Shown here piece after piece: positions 1-9,289 of a DNA stretch of 51,465 nt (position 1 is its first letter; every line of letters starts with the position of its first letter). The translations under genes were made by a program, and so were the position numbers. A model generated the notes under the pieces. The model was not told the DNA's origin, did not search any database, and saw only the letters and a program-made list of their open reading frames with translations. The DNA comes from Granulicella sp. (GTDB lineage Bacteria; Acidobacteriota; Terriglobia; Terriglobales; Acidobacteriaceae), in the NCBI GenBank assembly GCA_003132145.1, contig PKWU01000067.1, positions 1 through 51,465 on the forward strand, in the 5' to 3' direction.

Positions 1-1
1 C

Positions 2-346
2 GCCGCCGAGGCCATGCAGCAGTCCCTCCTGCGCGAGCTGCGCATCGCCACTTCGCTTCTGCCCAGCGGCATGGTCGAGCTCACCGTCTCCGACACCGGC
101 CCGGGCCTCACCGACGAGATGCGCGAGCGGCTTTTTTTGCCCTACTTCTCCACCAAGCAGCGCGGCACCGGCCTCGGCCTCGCCATTGCCGCCAAGATCG
201 TGCAGGAGCAGCAGGGAACCATCCGCGCCGAAAAGAACCACCCCGCCGGAGCAAAGTTCATCATCGAACTCCGCCCCGCCACCAATCTCGACACCGAACC
301 AGCTCCTGACGCCTCAACCACAACCACCGTAACCACGAGTTCCTAA
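2..346 (+). CDS. Sensor histidine kinase, C-terminal ATPase part (gene starts upstream of window)
   Basis: Only the last ~114 codons lie in the window; the frame is open to the left edge, so the first ATG at 14 is internal. The fragment is the end of a GHKL ATPase domain: G1 box DTGPGL, F box LFLPYFST and G2 box GTGLGLAI are in order and correctly spaced. A short Thr-rich tail follows. Such kinases autophosphorylate on a histidine and pass the phosphate to a receiver. The gene ends 47 bp before an NtrC-type regulator on the same strand, its obvious partner (NtrB/NtrY-like arrangement). The sensed signal cannot be read because the input and HisKA domains are outside the window. Confidence 0.93.
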   Translation, partial: AAEAMQQSLLRELRIATSLLPSGMVELTVSDTGPGLTDEMRERLFLPYFSTKQRGTGLGLAIAAKIVQEQQGTIRAEKNHPAGAKFIIELRPATNLDTEPAPDASTTTTVTTSS

Positions 347-393
347 ACCGCAACGCACCTCGAACCTCGAACCTTGACCCTCGGACCTAGCCC

Positions 394-1794
<1,401 letters not shown>

Positions 1795-1886
1795 AGGAAC
1801 TCGTTATACCTTGGAACTATAACGCTGCCAGAAAGCCGGTCTTCGGTATTATTGAAGACTTGTACTCCACCTCAGGGAGATGCTGC

Positions 1887-2834
1887 ATGAGCATTCAACA
1901 ACGAAAAAAGATGTTGATCGTTGCGGCGCTGCTATGTATTGGACTGGTCTGCATTTATCTATCAATAACTGAATCGAAGCCTAGCCATCAGAATGGCACG
2001 ACTGAGCAAGCTCCCGCTGCCATAACAAGTGACAGGATATCTATACCTATCAATGCAGACGAGCAGAGTTCAACTCAAGTATCAGAAACGCCGAAAAAAG
2101 AGGCTGCTCCTTTGCTGGTAAGCATAGACCAACTGGTTGCCGACTATCAAGAAAATGAGTTAAATGCAGACTCTAAGTATGAGGGGAAAAGCCTTGAGGT
2201 TTATGGCATGGTGGTCAAAGTTAGAAAAGGTGCCGATGGTAAGCCGATATTGCAACTGCGAAACTATTTTGACGTTGATGGCGTTATTGCAATATTGGAT
2301 TATGGGGAGGAAGACAAGGCTGCGGCACTACGCCTCGGCGATATTCCCCACCTGATCTGCTTAGGTGGAGGGAAGGTCATGGGACGTATCGTAGTAGGAA
2401 ATTGCACAATAAAATCTCAGCCTAGCAGGGCAGCGTCTACCCGATTCGGTTGGTCTACCGATGGATTGCGACAAGACATTGCAGATGCGCTTGGTACACC
2501 CGATCTCGCACCAAACTCATCTGGTATAGAGTCATCTGTCCAGTTGAATGCAGCGGGGCAGAGACAAGTCATTACCGTTTCAAAAGATTGTGGGAGTTCC
2601 GGTTGCAGTTGGGACGTCTTGGACGAGGATTCTCGGCGGGAACTCATTGCGGAGACCGGGTCACTTCACGAAACGCGTCGAATCACGAATGGGTACTACG
2701 ATGTTCTCGTGGAAGGCAAAGAGACTTTAACTCTTTATCAATTCAAGGGGGCTAAATATCTACCCACTGAATGCTATCGCAGAAGTGATGGCCAATTCGG
2801 TTCACTCGCAGCACAGGTTAATTGTGTGCAGTAA
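1887..2834 (+). CDS. Membrane-anchored or secreted protein with tRNA_anti-like OB fold
   Basis: A 315-residue protein. ATG at 1887 is chosen because AGGGAGA precedes it by 6 bases and it gives a clean N-terminal hydrophobic segment (MLIVAALLCIGLVCIYLSI); the open frame reaches back into the ntrC-like gene but that part has no coding character. After a Ser/Thr/Pro linker, residues about 80-165 match the tRNA_anti-like OB fold (YEGKSLEVYGMVVKV, later GDIPHLICLGGGKVMGR). The C-terminal ~140 residues, with several cysteines, are unrecognised. Base composition is clearly more AT-rich than both neighbours, suggesting acquisition. Function unknown; OB folds of this type are common in small exported bacterial proteins. 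Confidence 0.75.
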   Translation: MSIQQRKKMLIVAALLCIGLVCIYLSITESKPSHQNGTTEQAPAAITSDRISIPINADEQSSTQVSETPKKEAAPLLVSIDQLVADYQENELNADSKYEGKSLEVYGMVVKVRKGADGKPILQLRNYFDVDGVIAILDYGEEDKAAALRLGDIPHLICLGGGKVMGRIVVGNCTIKSQPSRAASTRFGWSTDGLRQDIADALGTPDLAPNSSGIESSVQLNAAGQRQVITVSKDCGSSGCSWDVLDEDSRRELIAETGSLHETRRITNGYYDVLVEGKETLTLYQFKGAKYLPTECYRRSDGQFGSLAAQVNCVQ

Positions 2835-2840
2835 TGTTTG

Positions 2841-2881
2841 CCGGGTGCCCCATGCATGACGGCTTCATCGTCATGAGTGGG
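2841..2881. repeat. Dispersed GGGTGCCCCA hairpin repeat, copy 1
   Basis: Begins CCGGGTGCCCCATGCATGAC six bases after the preceding stop codon. The arms CATGACG and CGTCATG, plus outer CCCA/TGGG, can form a hairpin. Related copies lie at 17881, 19411 and 24062. It may end transcription of the OB-fold gene, but there is no T-run. Confidence 0.6.
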
Positions 2882-2907
2882 ATTCACCTGCTTGCATCTC
2901 GTTCCAT

Positions 2908-2936
2908 TTGACTAATTCAAACACGTGTTTCATACT
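2908..2936 (+). promoter_or_regulatory. Sigma-70-type promoter of the efflux operon
   Basis: TTGACT (2908-2913), a 17-base spacer, and CATACT (2931-2936). The predicted start near 2943 lies at or next to the first codons of the TetR gene, so the message would be leaderless or nearly so. Confidence 0.65.
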
Positions 2937-2947
2937 TATGTTTGAAT
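2915..2947. promoter_or_regulatory. Probable TetR operator (nested inverted repeats)
   Basis: Perfect 9-bp inverted repeat ATTCAAACA (2915-2923) and TGTTTGAAT (2939-2947). Nested at its left side is a perfect 12-bp palindrome, AAACACGTGTTT (2919-2930), filling the spacer between -35 and -10. Dimer binding here would block the promoter, the classic layout for TetR autorepression. Confidence 0.6.
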
Positions 2948-3682
2948 ATGAACAAGGATCGCTCATCCCCCGGGTTAAAAGCAGCAAAGCGCACCCGCCG
3001 ACCAGCGGATGCCGACCCTACGCGCGAGAAGCTGCTGGACGTTGCGGGGCGGATCTTTGCGGATCGCGGCTATCAGGCCGCCACCATTCGCGAGATCTGC
3101 ATCGCCGCGTCGGCCAATGTTGCCGCCGTCAACTATCACTTCGGCGACAAGCTGGGACTCTACACCGAGGTGGTGCGGCAATCGTTGCATACGGCCAAGC
3201 ACGAGGCCGTGCAGAGCGCTCTGGACCGGTTGGCGCCTCCTGAAGAGATTCTGCGGGATGTGATTCGAGCCCGCATGCGCAATATCTGCCGAGGGGGCCG
3301 TCCCAACTGGCACCTCCGAATCCTGGCCCACGAGCTGGCGCAACCAACGCCCGCGCTGCGACAACTCATCGACAAGATTGGTCGCCCGCTCGCCAATCGT
3401 CTGCTGGATCTCATCGGAAGAATGATCGGTCTGCCTGCTGACGATGAGAAGACGCGCCTCTGTGTGGTCAGCGCCATGGGGCAGATGGTCGTTTACGACT
3501 TTGCCGATCCGCTGCTGAAGAGCGTATGGCCGGAACTGAAGATGACGCCGGAACAGGTGGACCGAATCGCGGATCACATCGCGGACTTTTCACTCTCCTA
3601 CATTCAGAATTTTCGCTCGATGACTCCCGCGCGAAGCATCAAAAGTACCAAACGAGCAGTAAAACCGAGGGCAAGTAAATGA
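2948..3682 (+). CDS. TetR-family transcriptional regulator of the efflux operon
   Basis: A 244-residue TetR/AcrR-type repressor. The N-terminal helix-turn-helix is typical (IFADRGYQAATIREICIAA, then NVAAVNYHFGDKLGLYTEV); the C-terminal domain resembles the CecR (YbiH) group, which controls HlyD/ABC-2 efflux operons. ATG 2948 is used; an in-frame TTG at 2942 is an alternative, and neither has a Shine-Dalgarno sequence, consistent with the promoter lying directly upstream. Its stop overlaps the adaptor gene start (ATGA at 3679), so it is the first gene of the operon and very likely represses it until a toxic ligand binds. Confidence 0.92.
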   Translation: MNKDRSSPGLKAAKRTRRPADADPTREKLLDVAGRIFADRGYQAATIREICIAASANVAAVNYHFGDKLGLYTEVVRQSLHTAKHEAVQSALDRLAPPEEILRDVIRARMRNICRGGRPNWHLRILAHELAQPTPALRQLIDKIGRPLANRLLDLIGRMIGLPADDEKTRLCVVSAMGQMVVYDFADPLLKSVWPELKMTPEQVDRIADHIADFSLSYIQNFRSMTPARSIKSTKRAVKPRASK

Positions 3683-4980
3683 CCGAACCCACACCTCTGG
3701 GCCTGTCGCAGCAGGCCGAGCCAAAGACCCAGCCGGACGCCGCGCCAGGCGCTGCCGATAGCGCAACGCAGGACGCACTCGAAGCGGCCAGCAGCAAACG
3801 CCGCCGAACCATACGAATCGCCGTTGGCGCAGTGCTGCTGATTGTTGTGGGCCTTATCATTTGGCGCGTCTTCTTCGCCACGCCCGCGCTGCCCGCCAGC
3901 ATTGTCGCGGTCAGCGGACGCATCGAGGGCGACGACTCCGCCGTGGCGGCGAAGACCACTGGGCGCATTCTGGAGTTGCGCGTGCGCGAGGGAGACAGCG
4001 TCAACGCAGGCGATGTGATCGCCACTCTGGACGACGCGCAGATCCGCGCGCGCGAGGACCAGGCGCAGGCCGCGCTCTCGGCTGCCGAGGCGAAAGGCGA
4101 GGCCTCGCGCCAGCAGATCGCAGTTCTACAGCAGCAGTTGGACCAGAGCAAGTTGCAGGTGGGCCAGTCGAAGTTCGACACCGAAGGCCACGTCCATCAG
4201 GCCGAGGCCGATCTGGCCGCCGCGCAGGCCGACCTGGTGCAGCAGCAGGCCGCCTATCAGATCGCCGCGTTCGACAAGGAGGCGTACACGCGCCTCGCCA
4301 AGTCCGGCGCGGTTTCGGAGCGCCAGGGGCTACAGGCTGCGGCCACAGCCGATCAGCAGGCCGCCGTGGTTGCCGCGACGAAGCGCCGTGTCGATGCCGC
4401 ACAGGCTGAACTGACCACCGCGCAGGGAATGCTCGCCAACCCCGGCATTCACGAGTCGCAGGTCGCGCTTGTGAAACGCCAGATCGCCGAGCAGCAAGCA
4501 GAGATCGCGAGCGCATCCGCACAAACGCAACAGGCCCGTGCCCAGCTCGCCGAGGCGGAAGACAATCGCAACGATCTCACCATTCGCGCGCCGTTCACCG
4601 GAACCGTGGTGACGCGCGCAGCCGAGCCCGGCGAGGTCATCCCCGCCGGCACCGCCATCATCACGCTGCTGGATTTGACCAAGGTCTATCTGCGCGGCTT
4701 CGTCCCGGAGGGCGAGATCGGCAAGGTAAAAGTCGGCCAGTCCGCGCGCATCTATCTCGACTCCAACCCGCAACAGCCGGTCGACGCCTATGTCTCGCGC
4801 ATCGATCCCCAGGCCACCTTCACGCCGGAGAACACATACTTCCGCGACGACCGCATCAAGCAGGTGGTCGGCATCAAGCTGCAACTGAAGGCCGGCTTCG
4901 GGTTTGCCAAGCCCGGAATGCCCGTCGATGGCGAAGTCCTCGTCGAGGGCAGCACCTGGCCGAAGGTCAGCCATAAGTGA
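3679..4980 (+). CDS. HlyD-family membrane fusion (periplasmic adaptor) protein
   Basis: A 433-residue adaptor linking the inner-membrane ABC exporter to the outer-membrane channel. A cytosolic N-terminus of ~35 residues is followed by one membrane span (IAVGAVLLIVVGLIIW, about 43-58). Then come a biotinyl-lipoyl half (GRILELRVREGDSVNAGDVI), a long Ala/Gln-rich coiled-coil hairpin (about 115-290), the second lipoyl half (IRAPFTGTVVTRAAEPGEVI) and a beta-barrel region. Overlaps tetR by ATGA and the ATPase gene by GTGA, so translation is probably coupled. Equivalent to YbhG/YhiI in enterobacterial systems. Confidence 0.93.
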   Translation: MTEPTPLGLSQQAEPKTQPDAAPGAADSATQDALEAASSKRRRTIRIAVGAVLLIVVGLIIWRVFFATPALPASIVAVSGRIEGDDSAVAAKTTGRILELRVREGDSVNAGDVIATLDDAQIRAREDQAQAALSAAEAKGEASRQQIAVLQQQLDQSKLQVGQSKFDTEGHVHQAEADLAAAQADLVQQQAAYQIAAFDKEAYTRLAKSGAVSERQGLQAAATADQQAAVVAATKRRVDAAQAELTTAQGMLANPGIHESQVALVKRQIAEQQAEIASASAQTQQARAQLAEAEDNRNDLTIRAPFTGTVVTRAAEPGEVIPAGTAIITLLDLTKVYLRGFVPEGEIGKVKVGQSARIYLDSNPQQPVDAYVSRIDPQATFTPENTYFRDDRIKQVVGIKLQLKAGFGFAKPGMPVDGEVLVEGSTWPKVSHK

Positions 4981-6962
4981 TCGCCGCGACTCCAGACCGC
5001 GTAGTCCAACGCGATGCCGCGCAGAGCAGCTCCGTGCCGCCAGCCATTGAGGCTCGCAACCTGACGAAGCATTATGGCCCGCTCGAAGCCGTGCGCGGAA
5101 TCGACTTTGAAGTCCGTCCGCGCGAGATCTTCGGCCTCATCGGTCCGGATGGCGCGGGCAAAACCACGACCTTTCAGATCCTCGCCGGCGTGATGGAGGC
5201 GACCTCCGGCGTTGCCAACATCTTCGGCCGCCCGGCGCGCGAGATGCGCTCGCAGACCGGCTACCTGACGCAGAGCTTCAGCCTCTATCCCGACCTCACG
5301 GTCGCCGAGAACATCCGCTACAGCGGCGATCTGCGCCGCATTGACCCGCAGGCGATCCTCGACCGCGGCCAGCAATACCTGCGCATGTTCGACATGGACC
5401 GCTTCTCCGGCCGCCTCGCCGGAAAGTTGAGCGGTGGCATGAGGCAGAAGCTCTCGCTGATCTGCGCGCTGGTCCCGCAGCCCCACATCCTGCTGCTCGA
5501 CGAGCCAACCACCGGCGTCGATCCCGTCTCGCGCCGCGAGTTCTGGGACGTGCTCGCTCACCTGTCGTCGGAGGGCCTCACCATTCTCGTTGCCACTCCG
5601 TACCTCGATGAGGCGGAGCGATGCCATCGCATCGGTTTCATGCATCAGGGACAAATCCTTCGCATCGGCACGGCGGATGAACTCTGCGACAGCCTCGACG
5701 CAAAACGCATCGAGCTGCGCACGCCGGACCTGCGCAAGACGGAGAGGATTCTGTCCGCGCAATCTGGTCCTGGTAAAGACATCATGGACGTGCAGCGCTT
5801 CGGCGATCGGCTCGACCTGCTTGTCCGCGATCCGGAAAAGGAGCAGAAGCGAGTCACCGAAGAGTTGTCGCGCGCCGGACTCTCCATCGACGAGATGCAC
5901 GTCGATCAACCCACGCTGGAGAATACCTTCGTCGCGCAATTGCGAGCGTTAGGCCAAAGCGCAGACACAGCCGAGTTCCCCGCGCGTCACGATCACAGCG
6001 ATCTACGCGGTCAAATCGCAATTGGCGCAACCAATCTGGTCAAGGAGTTTGGCGAGTTCACTGCGGTAAAAGACGTTAGCCTGCAGATTCGCAACGGCGA
6101 GGTCTACGGCCTGCTTGGGGCCAACGGCGCGGGCAAGACGACAACCATCCGAATACTCTGCGGCCTGCTCGACCCAACCAGCGGCACCATCGAACTGGCC
6201 GGCGCGCAGCAGGACCTGCGCTCGGAGGCAGTGCGCAAGCGCATTGGTTACATGTCGCAGAAGTTCTCCTTGTACGACGACCTGTCGATCCGCCAGAACC
6301 TCGACTTCTTCGCCGGCGTCTACGGAGTTCCCGACGCGGAGCGCGAAGAGAAGATCCGCTGGGTGCTGTCTTTTTCCGGACTCGAGGGCAAGCAGGACCA
6401 GATCACCGGCAGCCTGCCCGGCGGCTGGAAGCAGCGCGTGGCATTCGGCGCCGCCATCATGCACGAGCCCGACATTCTCTTCCTCGACGAGCCCACCTCC
6501 GGAGTCGATCCGCTTGCCCGCCGCGCCTTCTGGACGATGATCAACCGGCTCGCCGACGGCGGCGCCGCCATCCTTGTCACCACGCACTATCTCGAAGAGG
6601 CCGAGCAGTGCAACCGCCTGGGCATGATGGTCGCAGGCCATCTTGTCGCCGAAGGCACGCCCAGCGGCATCAAGGGCCAACAGTCCGGACATTTAATCCA
6701 GTTCATCGTCGACCAACCGCAACGCGCCGTCGACCTGCTCAAGCGTAACGGCGAAAGCTGGCGCGTCTCGCTCTTCGGCAAGCGTCTTCACCTCATCAGC
6801 GAAGCCGCGCCGGACGTTGCCATCCGGCAGACCACGCAACAGCTCGAAGCCAGCGGCCTGCACGTCATCAGCGCGCGCGAAGACCGCTTCTCGCTGGAAG
6901 ACGTCTTCATCTCCATCGTGGAAAAGGCGCGCCTGGAAGGCAAGGTGGCCATTGAGAAATAA
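4977..6962 (+). CDS. ABC-2 exporter ATPase with two fused nucleotide-binding domains
   Basis: A 661-residue protein with two ABC ATPase domains in tandem, as in YbhF/RbbA. NBD1 has Walker A GPDGAGKT (56-63), signature LSGGM and Walker B LLLDEPTTGVDP. NBD2 has Walker A GANGAGKT (381-388), a deviating signature LPGGW and Walker B LFLDEPTSGVDP. The switch histidine is present in NBD2 (H537, TTHYLEE) but replaced by proline in NBD1 (P208, ATPYLDE), so the two sites are probably unequal. Start is GTG at 4977, overlapping the adaptor stop. It energises the two permeases encoded next. Confidence 0.95.
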   Translation: MIAATPDRVVQRDAAQSSSVPPAIEARNLTKHYGPLEAVRGIDFEVRPREIFGLIGPDGAGKTTTFQILAGVMEATSGVANIFGRPAREMRSQTGYLTQSFSLYPDLTVAENIRYSGDLRRIDPQAILDRGQQYLRMFDMDRFSGRLAGKLSGGMRQKLSLICALVPQPHILLLDEPTTGVDPVSRREFWDVLAHLSSEGLTILVATPYLDEAERCHRIGFMHQGQILRIGTADELCDSLDAKRIELRTPDLRKTERILSAQSGPGKDIMDVQRFGDRLDLLVRDPEKEQKRVTEELSRAGLSIDEMHVDQPTLENTFVAQLRALGQSADTAEFPARHDHSDLRGQIAIGATNLVKEFGEFTAVKDVSLQIRNGEVYGLLGANGAGKTTTIRILCGLLDPTSGTIELAGAQQDLRSEAVRKRIGYMSQKFSLYDDLSIRQNLDFFAGVYGVPDAEREEKIRWVLSFSGLEGKQDQITGSLPGGWKQRVAFGAAIMHEPDILFLDEPTSGVDPLARRAFWTMINRLADGGAAILVTTHYLEEAEQCNRLGMMVAGHLVAEGTPSGIKGQQSGHLIQFIVDQPQRAVDLLKRNGESWRVSLFGKRLHLISEAAPDVAIRQTTQQLEASGLHVISAREDRFSLEDVFISIVEKARLEGKVAIEK

Positions 6963-6992
6963 CCAGGATCAGCGAAAGCAACAGGAGCAGCA

Positions 6993-8099
6993 ATGAGACG
7001 AATTATCGCGCAGGTGCGAAAAGAACTGACGCAGATCGTTCGCGACTGGCGCACACTCGCCCTCGCCCTGCTGCTTCCCGTGGTCATGCTTCTGCTGATG
7101 AGCACGGCACTCTCGCTCACGGTCAGCGATCTCCCCATCGTGGTGCAGGACTTCGACGGCTCCTCGGCCTCGAATAATTTCATCGACGCCTTCCGCGCCT
7201 CCATCTCCTTCCACGTCATCGCGTGGCCTGTGGACAAGTCCGCCGAAGAGGCGCTCGCCTCCAACGCCGCGCGCGCCGTGCTCATCATCCCTCCCCACTT
7301 TGGCCGCGACCTGGCGCGCGGAGTCCAGGCGCCCGTGCAGTTCATGCTGGACGCGTCCGACGCGAACACCGCCAAGCTGGTCGCCGGCGACGGTAGCCTG
7401 ATCGCCGCCGCGTACAACCGGCAGCTCGCCGGCGGCAGCGCGACCGCGCCCGTGCAGGCCGCCTTCCGCCTGTGGTTCAACCCCGGCCTCTCGTCGAAGA
7501 AGTTCTACGGCCCCGGAGTCTTCGTCCTCGCCATCTCCATGTTCCCGCCGCTGCTGGCCGCGCTGGCCATGGCGAAGGAGAGTGAGCAGAAGACCATCCT
7601 TCAGGTCTACGTCTCCAGCATCTCCGCGCACGAGTTTTTGCTGGGCAAGATTCTTGCGTTCATGGCCGTCGCGCTCGGCGAAGCACTGGTCATGTCCTCG
7701 CTTCTGTTCACTTACTTTGGCCTCAGCTTTGCCGGAGATCCCACGCCTGTCATCCTTGCCACCATCCTCTACACCTTCTGCGTGGCTTCGTTCGGCACCA
7801 TGGTCGGCGCGGTCATTCCCAGCCAGACCGCGGCCCTGCAGGCGGTCGCGCTGGGCGGATTTTTGCTGGTTTTTCTGCTCTCCGGCCTCATGTTTCCCAT
7901 CCAGAACATTCCCATCGCCCTGCGTTGGATCTCCAACTTTGTCTGGGGCCGCTACTACATCGAGATCGTCCGCGACGCCCTGCTGCAGGGCGGCGGCTGG
8001 CCCGCCGTCTGGTACAAGGTCCTCATCATCGGAATCATCGGGACCATCTTCTACTCGCTCGCGTGGCGCGGCATGCGGCGCATGCAGGTGAAGGCATAG
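6993..8099 (+). CDS. ABC-2 type transporter permease, first of pair
   Basis: A 368-residue permease of the YhhJ/YbhS/YbhR type: an N-terminal membrane anchor (LALALLLPVVMLLLM), a large periplasmic domain of ~150 residues, then five closely spaced C-terminal spans starting near FVLAISMFPPLLAALAMAKE. The motif KESEQKTILQVYVSSISAHEFLLGK is the family's coupling region facing the ATPase (EREAGTIEQLLMSP in the next gene). AGGAGC stands 6 bases before the ATG. Starts 30 bp after the ATPase gene. Confidence 0.93.
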   Translation: MRRIIAQVRKELTQIVRDWRTLALALLLPVVMLLLMSTALSLTVSDLPIVVQDFDGSSASNNFIDAFRASISFHVIAWPVDKSAEEALASNAARAVLIIPPHFGRDLARGVQAPVQFMLDASDANTAKLVAGDGSLIAAAYNRQLAGGSATAPVQAAFRLWFNPGLSSKKFYGPGVFVLAISMFPPLLAALAMAKESEQKTILQVYVSSISAHEFLLGKILAFMAVALGEALVMSSLLFTYFGLSFAGDPTPVILATILYTFCVASFGTMVGAVIPSQTAALQAVALGGFLLVFLLSGLMFPIQNIPIALRWISNFVWGRYYIEIVRDALLQGGGWPAVWYKVLIIGIIGTIFYSLAWRGMRRMQVKA

Positions 8100-8101
8100 C
8101 C

Positions 8102-9271
8102 ATGAGAGACCTCCTCAATCGCCTCTTCAGCTACCGCATGCGTGCCCTGGTCAAGAAGGAGTTCGACCAGATTCGCCGCGACCGCCGGTTGCAACTCTCT
8201 CTGATCCTGCCGCCGGTGCTGCAGCTCACGCTCTTCGGCTTCGCGCTCAGCGCCAATGTCTCCGACGTGCGTCTCGCCGTGGTGGACGACAGCCACACGC
8301 CGGAGAGCCGCGAACTGATCTCCACGCTGACCGAGAGCAAGAGCTTTCGCCTCGCCGGCTACTACCCCTCGGTCGATCAGCTCGGCGATGCGGTCAGCCG
8401 CGGAGACGCCGACGCCGGAGTGGTTGTCCCTTACGACTACGCGCGCGACCTCGCACGCCAGCGTCCCACCACCGTGCAGTTTCTGTTGAACGCAACCAAC
8501 GCCAACACCGCAACCATTAGCCGCGCCTACGCGGAGGGCGTCCTTCAGAGCTACAACAACGGGTTGCTGCAGCAGGGAGTTCACCTTCAGGTTCAGCCTG
8601 TCGCAGCCGAGAGCCTCGCCCGCCACGGCCAGGTCGAACTTCAGCCCGCGTTTCTCTTCAACCCCGGCCTGGTCGATTCGTGGTTCATCGTCACCGGTGT
8701 GCTCGGCCTGCTTCTCATTCTCAACAGCTCCATCGTCTCGTCCGCGGCCATGGTGCGCGAGCGCGAGGCGGGCACCATCGAACAGCTCCTCATGTCGCCC
8801 GCCAGCACCACCGAGATCATCATCGCCAAGATCGCGCCGCTCTTCTTTCTTCTCACCCTGATGATGTTCGCGGCCCTCGCCGTCGTCCGGCTGGTCTTCG
8901 GAGTTCCATTCCGTGGCAACCTTCTGCTTCTGCTCGGCGCGGGCTGCTTGTGCATCCTCTCCGGCATCAGCATCGGAACCGTCATCGCCACCTTCAGCCG
9001 CTCGGCGCAACAGGCGCAACTTACCAGCTTTTTCGTCAACCCGCCGCTCTCCGCCCTCTCCGGTGCGCTCAATCCCGTCGAGGCCATGCCGAAGTGGCTG
9101 CAACCTCTCACCGTGCTGAACCCGGTACACCACTTCGCAACCATCGTCCGCGGAAGCACGCTGAAGGGTAGCGGCTTCATGGACCTCTGGCCAAACTTCC
9201 TGGGCCTGCTCCTCTTCACCGTCGTGCTGGTCGCGCTCAGCATCACGCGATTCCGCAAGCAACTCAGCTAG
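8102..9271 (+). CDS. ABC-2 type transporter permease, second of pair
   Basis: A 389-residue paralogue of the preceding permease with the same plan: one N-terminal span (LSLILPPVLQLTLFGFAL), a periplasmic domain, then five C-terminal spans. The coupling motif EREAGTIEQLLMSPASTTEIIIAKI is typical. ATG 8102 follows the previous stop by 2 bases; the frame is open further upstream inside the first permease, but only this start yields a standard N-terminus (MRDLLNRLFSYRMRALVKKE). The two permeases probably form the heterodimeric membrane pore of the exporter. Confidence 0.93.
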   Translation: MRDLLNRLFSYRMRALVKKEFDQIRRDRRLQLSLILPPVLQLTLFGFALSANVSDVRLAVVDDSHTPESRELISTLTESKSFRLAGYYPSVDQLGDAVSRGDADAGVVVPYDYARDLARQRPTTVQFLLNATNANTATISRAYAEGVLQSYNNGLLQQGVHLQVQPVAAESLARHGQVELQPAFLFNPGLVDSWFIVTGVLGLLLILNSSIVSSAAMVREREAGTIEQLLMSPASTTEIIIAKIAPLFFLLTLMMFAALAVVRLVFGVPFRGNLLLLLGAGCLCILSGISIGTVIATFSRSAQQAQLTSFFVNPPLSALSGALNPVEAMPKWLQPLTVLNPVHHFATIVRGSTLKGSGFMDLWPNFLGLLLFTVVLVALSITRFRKQLS

Positions 9272-9289
9272 CTATAAGGACACCTCGCC

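Noticed and set aside
8051..9262. 403-codon antisense frame opposite the second permease
   Set aside because: Charged, repetitive composition (Glu/Asp/Arg-rich) and no motif; the plus strand encodes a clear ABC-2 permease.
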